From positions 4,919,001 to 4,983,000 of the forward strand of contig WPIO01000016.1 in assembly GCA_009760855.2 (NCBI GenBank): a DNA stretch of 64,000 bases. Reading direction: 5' to 3'. The position numbers were made by a program, and so were the translations under genes. Origin of the DNA: Cristatella mucedo. Its lineage: Eukaryota; Bryozoa; Phylactolaemata; Cristatellidae. This document shows, piece by piece, positions 33,701 through 45,700 of the stretch. Position 1 is the first letter of the stretch; every line of letters begins with the position of its first letter. The notes under the pieces are model-generated. The model saw only the letters and a program-made list of their open reading frames with translations. It ran no database searches and was not told the origin of the DNA.

Positions 33701-36700
33701 CTCCTGCTGCTCACTATCTCAACTGTCCCCCTGAGTCAGCCATGCTTCTCACTTTCTCTTTGTTGCGTGAGAGGAAGTTTGTTGGCAACCAAATGCGTAC
33801 CGAAAGGCTCTGAGGGCCCAACAGGAAACTCTCCCGAGTAACGTCAGCATAGTATTCGAGGCTTCGTAGATTTACAGACGAATGCAAATTGCATTATGTT
33901 TCACATACATGCCAGCAGCGCGTGTTCGCTTTTGGGTAACCAATAACTGCTTTCACATGCTACACATAGCAATAGTGTGCCTGCCATCGTAGTAAACCCT
34001 CTTTATCCCAGAACGATTATATACAGCCACAGCAGCCACACTGCAAGAAATATTTTGCACCTCGCTGTATGTAAAACAGTCTAATCTCTCGATACTACTC
34101 TCCCTTCGACCGTTTAAAAAATACTAGCTGATTTAACAGCCTCTTTTTGTATAGCGACGGAAGAAGAGCCTTCGTACCTAGCTGAATCTGCTGAACTGCT
34201 GCATCAGTTTCAGCCTCTTCGCGCCCTCAGGTCCTGTGTGGACAATAAATTAGCTGTCCCATTCCTCCGCTTAAAGACAGTTGGCGACAGAAGCTTTCGC
34301 TCTGCAGGTCCTAGACTGTGGAACTCGCTTCCACAATTCTTACGCAACGACAACTACTCTCCAAATGCCGACTATGGCTCATTCTTTTCAGCAGTCCTGA
34401 GCTGCTACTTCCATGCTACTCACTACCTCAACTGCTCTCCTGACTCTGCTATGCTTCCCACTTTCTCTTTGTTGCGTGAGACGAAGTCTGTTGGCTACCG
34501 AATGCTTGTACCGAAAGCCTCTTAGGCTGTGACTGTGATACACAAAACTCTCCTGCGTAACACCCACGTGGTCTTTATGACTTTGTGGAGTTACAGACGG
34601 AGATACATTACATTGACGACTATCACCACCGCTTGTAGTGTCGATAAAGGATCGTGCACCGCAGGATTCGAACCCACGATCTCGGGCCGAGGTCGTGAAA
34701 AGCAACCGCCTTACCCAGTGAGCCATTACGGCTCATTGTTTCCATACATATGGAGAGGTTGTACTTACAATGAAGTAGTTATGGGGTGTACCATGGTCTG
34801 ATGTGACAGGCACATTTTATTGCTTTCCTCATAGCTCATATCAGGAGAGAGTTAATTGCCCCAGAGTTAGCCAAGAGCATCCTCTTGGGCGAGTTTAGTA
34901 GCATTACTTACACGCTTGGTACAAAAAAGGCTATCATGACACTATTTACGTCGGTAGATTACTGAGTTTTCGAGCATGTATACCATCAACCTGTTTAGTT
35001 CTACGCACTCCTAAGTGGCAAAATGTCAACACTCGTGTCCTCCCAGTACCTATACTTCAGGATCGGCCCCATGGAGATACAAAGTATCGGATGAGAAACA
35101 TTGCAGCGACTAGGTGCAAGCACGTGCTGACACTGCTCGGTCAACAAGGTTCAAGCAATTATGAGATCGAAAAATACATTTTCGAATTCACCATGCACTA
35201 TAATATATCAACAGATCCAATGGTACTGGTTGGCTGCAGCAGAATCTGGTTGACTGGGCAGGATTGATACCAGGGGTGACCGACTCATTAGGATGGTTCG
35301 AGTCTAGACATCCAAATCAAGCCAGCCAATCGAGTAACTGAGCAGCCTCAGTATCCACTCTGCTGCACTCATCTCATACGAGTGCTCAGCCAAGGGATGA
35401 CTGCAAAAAGGCACCACTTCGTTGATTAATGAACCAGATTAACTAACCGCCTTTTTGTTGCCCAGTTTCCAAACCCACACTGCTGTTCCCAGGCATGATG
35501 TCACAAGATCAGAATGCTAAGGCCGGCAGGCTCACGGACACGAGCAAAGCAAAGGCAGGAGGCCAGCTGGGCTAAAGTCGGCCGAGGCTACGCTCACGGG
35601 CTCACAAACGCTCACGGGCTCACAAATGCTCACGGGCTCACAAACGCTCACGGGCTCACAAACGCTCACGCAAACGCTCACGGGCTCACAAACGCTCACG
35701 GGCTCACAAACGCTCACGGGCTCACAAACGCTCACGGGCTCACAAACGCTCACGGGCTCACAAACGCTCACGGGCTCACAAACGCTCACGGGCTCACAAA
35801 CGCTCACGGGCTCACAAACGCTCACGGGCTCACAAACGCTCACGGGCTCACAAATGTGCGCAGGCGAGGCTAAGGGCGATGGCACCCATGCCAGGCATGC
35901 AGTGCAACCAAGGGGGAGGAACCATTGAAAGAATGTGCTACTAGTACGGTTATGGCACAGATCGAGGGATTCTCAATGTGCCATGTAGTGCCCAAGCTCC
36001 GACGAGCACATAAACGAGAGCCCGTGCTGCGGCAGCAGAGACCAACGAGGCGTGTACACATTGGCTGCTATCGTGCACAACATGGCAAATCGACGACAGA
36101 CGTTGCAAACACAGAACCCGACGAAATAGCAGCAAGCCAAACTGAACCAAGAGTTGTGCACGGTTTGGCAGCACACCCGCAGTAAGGAGTTGGCAGCGTG
36201 GGATGGGTAAACGAGCCCCTGCAAGGAAGCCTCCTCGGCTGCTGCCGAGGCAAGCACACATGCCACCCCCCCCCCCCCGTAGATCGTCCAGAAACAGCTC
36301 CAAGCATGGCTCGTCTTACCGAGTAAAGGCTTTGCAAATGCCGGGTCATTATCGTCAGATATGCCACAGTTTCGTAAAGATCCTTGGTGCGCTTGACGTA
36401 GAACTCTTCGATTACCTGCCCAGACGAAGGAAGAAAGAGCCTGCAGCGAGCTGCTTGGCCGAGCACGGCTTCTTGGTGTGATACCTTGTAGTACAAGGTG
36501 TAGCTCCGAGAAGTACGCCTGCGCAGAAGCCCTCGGCAAGGCGCCTGGGCCACACTACCATACAAATGCTGCAGCCGCCTCGTGGACACGGCACGCAGCA
36601 ACCCAAGGTGCAAGACACGCCAAACGATGAGTAACACGAGCCCATTCACTACCTTCGCATCGTAATCGGTCTATGCACTGCTGCTGGGGTAGAGCTGCCC

Positions 36701-39700
36701 AGTATACCTGCGTGTTCATGATGGCTTGCTGCAGGACCTCCGGTTTGATGCGCTCGTGGCCGATGCTCCTCGGTTGTTCGATCAAGTAGATAGGTCGGCG
36801 TAGGCCACAGGCTTTCATACGGCGCTGCATCAATGTGGATAAAAATAAGAAGCTAGACAAGGCAAGTGTCAGCGCAACAGACGCCTTCTCCCGGAGCCTG
36901 GCAGGCACGAACTCGGCAAGCACAAAACTCGCTTTATCAAACGATCGGTGATTAGACAGAACGGTGGTGCACACGCTAGACATGCAAGGTAAGAGAGATG
37001 GGCTCAATCGTTTGCTGTTTCAGAAACAGCCGACAGCCGACTTCCCTCCTCCTCGTGTCCAACTAGAGCATCGAGCGATTAAGTGATGAGACAGTCGGGC
37101 TATTTTCAGATATCAAAAATAGCTTAATGTCTGACTGACACGCCACACAACAGGAACTGAACAACTACTAGAGCAGTAGGTTTTGCACGGTGGCCAGGTA
37201 AATAAGGCAGAGACAATGAGGATAATAACAAAAATAATACGTTTGTTATAATGCCCTCAGAAAAATCAATCTCGTTCTAGGTTTTTTATACTTGCTGATA
37301 GCATAGATAGAAGCATTCACGGCTTTCACTTGGGTTTCATTTGCCATAATGAAAGACCAGTCCTCCACGGTTCAGAGGGCAGACATGAACATGCTGGCCT
37401 TCCTCATTCTGACCACGGTGACTAGTAGTCGACGTGCCCGCTACAGCTGGTCCTCTCTTGCCTCACTGAATTGCCATCCCTGATCGGCCGCAATCAGACG
37501 TGGACAAAGAGTGAGACAAGAAGGCACCATCCCAGCGAGTCAAGCACTGGCTAGGGCTCCTAAATTTAGCTTACTAGTGCTGCACCCAAGCCGTGTGGAA
37601 TTTTCCTAGGGGCCCTGCCTTGACCTTGGCTGGCCCTAACTGCAGCAGCTAAGAGACGTGCTGAGTACCAAGATGCTCCTTCGGATTAGTCCACGACTGT
37701 ATCTGGCCTCACTCCCGTCCCCCTTCTTCCTGGCATGCCTATGTGAGGTGCAGTGCAGAAAAAGCACAATGTCTGCAGATCAAACTTCGTGATCACAAGA
37801 GTCCGCAAAGAGTAGACTAGAACAATCAGCCGTTGTAGTCACCGTGGCTGTTAGACGTTTTGAAAGGCATTACCACAGTAAGAAGATGTGCAATCACAGC
37901 AGCAACATATGCGGACTTGCATATGCCATATTAAATCGTAATTTAGTAGTAATTAAGTAATTGACATAATTAGGTCGAACAAAAGTCGTAATAATAAAAA
38001 TTGTGCACAGTATAATTTGAGTTATATCTTCTGATTCAAGTCGTTAGCTATGCCACAAAGACCCTCAAATTCAGGCTTGATTAGGCAAGGATACTACATA
38101 CAAATTGGGGTCAATCCATTTGTAACACCCCCTTTCGACTTCCGTTAACTCACTGCTTTCTGGTCTACCGGCCTGTGCCATCAGGAGCTTACAGCTGGTG
38201 CAAAACTGTAGCTAGGTTTGTCAGTCGTTAACGTTGCAGTTGCCACATCACACCACTACTCGCAGACCTGCACTGGCTTTCAATCAAGCAGCCTGTCGAC
38301 TTCAAGGTTCTGTCACTTATTTGCATGTCCCTTCATTCTCTGGCTCCAGCCTGCCTATCAAAAATACTCCCCTGCCACCGCCAGGCCAAGCATCGAAACA
38401 CCAGCTGCTCTTACTCAAATCGTTTAGCTATACCTCGTACGAACCTCAAATCTTTGGAGACTTTGCCTTTAATTCGTATGCTCCCAAAGCCTGGAGCTCA
38501 CTGCCTACTGACGTCACGACATCCACTGACTTGGCCACATTTAAAAAAGAGCTGAAAGTGCACCTTTTTCTCACAGCATTCACCGGTCCGTGTAAATTGT
38601 CTACGGTGTGCTTATGTGTTCTGAAGCGGTGTATGCTATCCCTAACAAATTGACATGCTTCTTTTTAAGCTTAAGTAAGAGTGGCCAAAAAGAGATGCAG
38701 ATACCTTGTGATGCTATAAAAATATTATTATTCCTATTATGACTAATTAAGGAATCATATCAGCCGATTAGTGATAAGATGCACAATGTCAGCATGCCTT
38801 AAGCACAATAGGAAAATGCATATGGACAGAGCAGCTGCTGGAACAAGAGTGATACTAGAACCCTTTTAAATGTGGTCAAGTCATGGTAACTCGTGACGTC
38901 GGCCGGTGGCAAGTTCTAGGCTTTGGAAGCATAGGTACTGAAGCCGTGGTCAGCAAGGATTTGGAGTTGGTCTGTGGCACACTAAGGAGAGCAAGTTACA
39001 GAAGTCTAGACAGGATATCATGAACGCATCAACTAACTTTGATTAATTACCCTTATCTAAACCTAACCAACTTGCTTCAAAATAATGAAGCAGAAAGTAG
39101 GCAGACATGGCTGATGAGCTAATGTAGTGAAAGATGATGCGATCTAGTGAAAGGTAGTTTTGGACCAGGGCACCAGATTCCGCAAAAGCTACAGTGGAAA
39201 TGCTGGCCGAGCCTATGCTGAGGGCTAGGCTTCCCTAGACCTGTGTGTCATATGCATTACAAGAAAAGCCTCGAGTGTGCATGGCGATGCCATCGACAAA
39301 ATGAGGGTACATGGTGAAAAGTAGTAGACCTAGAAGGAATCGTTGGGGTACCAAATTCCTTAATGGTTCGCCGGATAAAGAGCAAGCACAGACCGACCAC
39401 AACAGCTGCCAGCACTGCAATCATGAAGCGATGTAGCTAACCAGGTGCAGCAGGTCACTGGTTCCACTCTCTAGAAACCCAGCTCAAACCGGCTCGAGTG
39501 CCTAGAAGTGTAGAAATAGAGGCACACCTGCAGTCAGACCCTAACATGGTGACGTCAATCAAAAGAAGATTTAGCACCCATCAGCTACAAACAGCCACAA
39601 TGAAACTGCCGGCGAGCTAAATCGGCCTGTTTATGACTGATGATAATTATTCGTTGTTCTAAACTAACTTGAAGGGGCTAATCTAACATAAGTCTAATTT

Positions 39701-42700
39701 GATGAGCCTTGTGGACAAAACCTGGCCACAGAATTATATGACTAAGCTTGCATTTCGAGCAAAACAGCGTCTGAGCACTGGCTGAATCAGCTACAAGATA
39801 AAAGCAGCACAAAAGACAAGTGATTAGTTGAGGCATCAAACCTTCTGCTCTTTGTAGCGTCCGTCGATTATGCTTCCAGAGAGATCGTCGAGCCGCTTCC
39901 GCTCGATCACATAATCCAGCACGATTTCCTGCGGCTGTGCTGCTTCCAGAGTTGCACTCCCTGCAGTGAGGCGACGTGCAGATAGCCCTCGGCTACCAAG
40001 GCCACATGCTTAGCAACAACACAAATGCGACCCCCACTCTAAGACCCCGGTCTTCCTCTACACAACAGAGAGCTCCTATCGACATACTGCCGGGTATACA
40101 AGGGAGAGGTCGGATCGCTGATTGACCTCGACCAAGCCAGTACACTGTCACGAGCTTTTCTATCGGACAGGCTGATCTCCAGTCATACCTGTTATGCCTG
40201 GCAGCTTGATCTGAGGGGCCAAGGTTTTCTCTCGAGCGAGCCAAACGAAATCTCCTACACTTAGCAGACGCACTTCGAAGGCCACACCATTCCTCGCCAG
40301 CTCGGGCAGCAGCGCCTGCTTAGAGCTTCCAGCCCTGTAATGGTGGCAATGAGCAATGTGCAGCCAGTTGGCATCGGTACAGCGCTGCTACTTAGAATGC
40401 CCTTATACCCATCCTACCGCCGACCCAGAAGCAGAATCGGCACTGGAGCAGCAGCAGCAGTTGTGGTGGCAGCAGGAGTAACAGCATGGACGCAGTAGCA
40501 GCAGCGTCAGTGGCAGGGCAGCAGCAGTAGCAGCAGCATTGGCTCAGCAGCAGCAATTCTCGGCAGCTTTTGATACCATCGATCACAAAGTTCTTCCAGA
40601 GCGCCTCTCATCTCGCCTGGGCATCACTGGCACTGCTCTGCAGTGGTCCAGGTCCTATCTCAGTGGGATACACCAGAGTATTGATGTGAATGGACAAAGA
40701 TCATCTGAGGTACCTCTGAAATATGGCGTACCTCAGGGCTCCGTGCTAAGTCCGGTTCTTTTCACGGTTTAAACTCTCCCTCTTGCTGATGTGATTGCCA
40801 AGCACAATCTAGGCTTTCACTTCTAAGCAGATGACACTCAATTGTACCTTTGCTTTGATCCGTCCCAGCCTTCCAGCACCTCGAATTCTCTCAACTCACT
40901 TGCTGCATGTATTGATGACATCTGCACATGGATGGCAGCAAATTTTCTAAAATTAAATGACGATAGAACTAACTTGCTAGTTATGGGCAAACCCAGTGTT
41001 ACTCAAAAATTGGAAAGGCTGAAACTCAAAATTGGCTCTGCCAGCATATCACCACTTGAATCAGCTCGAAATCTAGGTGTCATATTCCAAAGCAACCTCT
41101 CGTTAGACGACCATATCAGCTCCATAGTCAAATCTGCCTATTTTCAGCTTCATAACATTGCTAAACATCGGGCTTGTTTAGATAAGGATACCACATCTAA
41201 GTTGGTCCATGCATTCGTGACATCCCGTCTCGACTTCTGCAACTCACTGCTCGCTGGCCTACCGGCATGTGCGATCAAGCGATTGCAGCTGGTGCAAAAC
41301 TCCGCAGCTAGGCTTGTCTGTCGTGAGCTTCGCAGTTGCCACATTACTGCACTTCTCGCTGACCTGCACTGGCTACCAGTCAAGCAACGGATTGACTTCA
41401 AGGTTTTGTCGCTCGCTTTTAGGTCACTTCATTCCTTGGCGCCAGCCTATCTGTCAGATATACTCCCCCAACAGGCCAAGCATCGTACCACCATCTTTTA
41501 GGTATCTACCAGTCTACAAATACCCGGTACAAACCTCAAATCCTTTGGAGACCGTGCATTTAGTTCGTATGCTCCCAAAGCCTGGAACTCACTCCCGACC
41601 TGCATCAGAACATCCCCAGACCTGACCACATTTAAAAAGAATTTAAAAACACACCTATGTAGGACAGCATTTAGTGGGTCCCTGTGATTCGTCCTTGATA
41701 TGCTTATTCGTGCTGACACTGTGCATGCTGCCACTAACCACATTTGCATGCTGACCCTATGCATGTCACCCCTAACCACGTTATTCATTTTGTTTGTTTG
41801 TCAAGCATAATTTTACTCATCATTCAATTGCATTTCCCTTTGCAGCAAATGTAAAGCGCCTAGAGAGAGATTAAGTTCTCGGAGGGCGCTTTATCAAGTG
41901 CATTATTATTATTATTATTACTATTAGCAAGGCATCAGCAGCGCAGTGCCGAGTCATCTGCATGCCTAGTCACGCGTAACCTGATCGGCAACCCTGTTGC
42001 AAAGTGCTTGAGAAGCAGGCGGCAGCTATAAAAGTACAGCAACATCTCCGGCAATGCTTGACAAACCCGTAGTGCTCTCGATTGTCCACACAGAGGACGA
42101 TCTCGAATTCCCCAGGTCGAAGTGTGAACAGTGGAGTTGCAACGGCAGGCGTCGGAGCAGTAGTCTGTTGCTGGGACATGGCATATGCTATGACGCCAGC
42201 ATTGGCATCACTGTCGCTGCCCACAGTGAAATCGGATACTGCACTGCTGATGCTTACAGCCACTGAGCTCTGATAGCGGGCAGCAGAAGCCACTTTCGGC
42301 TGCTTTGAACGAGCCGGGCCGACCTTTTTACCCGTCGGCCTGCTGCTGCCAATCTGAGAGTCGGCCACTGTGATCCCGTCAGTTATTGCAGAAGGACAAA
42401 CCACAGGACGGCTGTGATGTGCAGTAGGTGCAGCGGCTGCAGATAGCTCACAGTGATCAGGGATGCCTGTGTAAACTGGCTCAGTCGAAACATCAGGCAC
42501 GTCCTTTTCGCACAGGTAAGCGTGCACCTCGTCATTACTCGGAGTTTTCCTGAAATAATGAGCCATGCATGCAGCAGCTGCTGAGAGACATCGGAAATTT
42601 AGACCGACAAGTCATTCGGCGATAATGATATAATATAAATAGATGTGTATGGCACCCTTGGAAAGCTGAATCACTCTTTAGACAGTGGCTCGTCGATGTA

Positions 42701-45700
42701 CAGCCAAAGGCAGAGATGCTGCCTCGTTTATCGGCAGTAGCCAGCAGCGGCCGAACATTGGCTGGCTAGGTCTCTACTTCAGCGCTGGTGATCGCTGATG
42801 GCTTACCTGCTGAGGCACAAATCATAGCTAAGGCCCGACATGAGTAAATCCTCGTAGGAACACCTGATCAAATAGCGTAGGCAGCTGCCTGCAAATGGCA
42901 AGAACAAGCCTGCAACTGCAGCACTGCCAAAACACTGCGCGCACGAGCTCACCAACACTGCAGGCATTTGCACACGACTGCTGCACAGAGCACGACTGAA
43001 ACCAAACAGACCAAGTGGAGGCACTTGCTGGCGTTGCCTAGAGAATGCATCTAAACGAGCCGGTGCACAGCCTCAGCCTTGCACAGATATACTGCCCCAT
43101 TTCCACGCCAGATTTCAAGATAGCCTCCTTGCTTCATTCCTGTGCGCATCTCGACTAATTATAAAATAACAACAATAACAATAAGACATTCGTACAGCAA
43201 CCTCAGAGAACTAAACCTCTTACCGGGCCCTTTAAATATGCAGGAAAAGAAGCATGTAAACTGGTTAGTGAAAACATCGATGGCATAAGCATGCATATGC
43301 ACACAAAGAAAATGTGGGAACAGAAGAAGCAAATGCTGTGAGGAACAGGTCGGTTTTAGCATCTTTTCAAACGTTCATGTCTCAATACGTCGTGGCGTCA
43401 ATCAGGATCAATTGTGCGCCTTTGGGTACATCCGAACTAATGGCATGGTCTCTAAAAGATTTGAGGTATGTTAGAGACACAGCTGAGCAACTGAGTCAGA
43501 AGAGCTGGTTGTGTGATGTTAAGCCTAATGAAGACACGGTTGCAATAGGTAAGCCTGGGCAAGGAAATTGAGGGACCTACAAGTCAGTGGCAATAACTTG
43601 AAGTCGATAAGAAACTAGATGTGGAGTCAGTTCGGATCGTGAGAAATGCTGTCAGTGGCAACTGCAACGTTGACGGAATAGATTTCAAATCACACAAGCT
43701 CCTGTACAGCCAAGCCTCAATATATCTATAGCTCCTACTTTACATTTTTGCCAAGACGACATGCCAGCCGCAGGCAATAGTTTCCGCATTTATGGCCAAT
43801 TCTCTTCTATATATAATTTTCAATGAAATCGTGGCTCCACCTAAGCTTCGACATATAACGGATATATGATTAAATTATGATTATATGATTAAAGTACTTA
43901 GAAAGAGATTAAGTTCTCCACGAGCACTGTACAAATGTATTATCATTATTATTACTATTAAAAAGGTCATCAACAAAGGAGATGCAATCACAAGCAAATG
44001 TGATTTATTACCTAAACTTAGCAGGTGGAATGATGCATATCAATATGAAGATAGGCTATAGACAAAATAAAAACTCAACGTTAGAATTACCGAGCACAAA
44101 TAACTAGCATTTAAGTAATGCTCGATATCGCGACAGATCGATAGGTAGAGAAACATCGACATGACATGGCGTAGAGTAAACAACTCAGGGCACGCGAGAA
44201 TAAAAATGTTAAGAAAAATGTTTTGACACCGGCAGGCAAAGAAGATGAAAGTCAATAAAACTTCCTAATCGTTGTGGCAGCAACCTACCAGTACCAGTGG
44301 ATTCTGCAGACCGTCTGCTGCTCACCGGGATCCCACTTGCATCAATATAGACAAACTTGAATGGCAATACTACAGTGCTTCGCACGGCAGAGACCTCAGC
44401 AGCTGCAACTGCAGCTGAAGAACGCCTGCAATGAGTAAAACGTCCAAGGTCATTTACTGGCCAACCATGACCGAGATGGCTTAACTCACCCTGCACAACA
44501 GCATTGCCCTAGCAAAGCAGATCATATGTGGGCAAGGCTTGCGAGAAAAGGACGCCAGGCCTGCCTTTTGGCTCAAATAATCAGTGGCTTAAAGACGACT
44601 GCATTACTACAAACAGCAGGGCAGGAGATCAATTGCACACTCGACTTAAAGACCCGAAGTCTGCCCTCACACTTTTCCCTTGCCAATCTTACAAGCAGCT
44701 AAATTCACTGGGTCTTAGCCTCGGAGTCAGTTGCTTGCTCTTCACGATCCCTGTTGTGGATTCGAGCCCTTCAGAAGGTAGTCTCTAATTTCACACTGCA
44801 AGTGGAGGTAATAGCTATAAAGACTCTTCCGTGTTATTTAAATGAGGGTACTGAATCAGCAGATATTATCTTATCCTCGGATCGTCCTTATGCGTGCTTA
44901 TGCCTGCTGACACTGTGCCTGCTGCTACTAAACATATTTACATGTTGACCCTGTGCATGTCACATCTAACAATGCTATGCTTGATAACTTTGTGAATGTC
45001 ACCACTAATCATTTGGTCATCCTTTATTTACAGCATCTGTAAAGTGCCTAGAGATTCAGTTCTCTGAGGGCCCTATACTAAAGTATTATCATTATTATTA
45101 TCTAAAGTCGTAGAGTAAGGTGCTCACACTTCACGGCCCAGGCCTTGGGTTCGAATCCTTCAGCAGGCAATCCTTTACTGCCTGTTGCAAGGTGGGGTGA
45201 CAGCCGCCAAGGCTCTAATGGTGCTACATAAATGAGAATACTGAATCACCCACACTTTTCTTTACTTGAGGGCCCACGGCAAGACAAAAATGGCATGCCT
45301 GTATCAGCAAACCTCCTGAATACATCGATGGAAAAAACCTGCTCACGATAAGCAATGCCGATGTAAATTTACCAAATATCGACCAACATTGCTTCACTCA
45401 GGCGATCTGCAGACCTCACTTCTGGATTCAGGTAACTGCAGTTTTGGTTTTCAGCATTGCGGGCCTAGCTACACCTGTCTACAGTGGCAGGACACTAACG
45501 ATTGACTGCTACTGGATAGATTAGCTTCGGTTGGATCCCACCGCAACAAAATGTACCTTGTAGCTCTGTCATTAGGGGCTGCAAGCACTGGTGAAGGTAC
45601 TCTGCCTTCACCATCATCAACCTCAGCACGTCTATCAGAAGGCAATTTCTGTTGGCCATATGCATCACTCAAATGTCGAGCAGATAGTGGCTCAGGCGAT

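Noticed and set aside
35514-35885. 117-119-codon hexapeptide-repeat proteins on both strands
   Set aside because: Produced by an 18-bp minisatellite inside a MUS81 intron. The frames are open only because the period is divisible by three.
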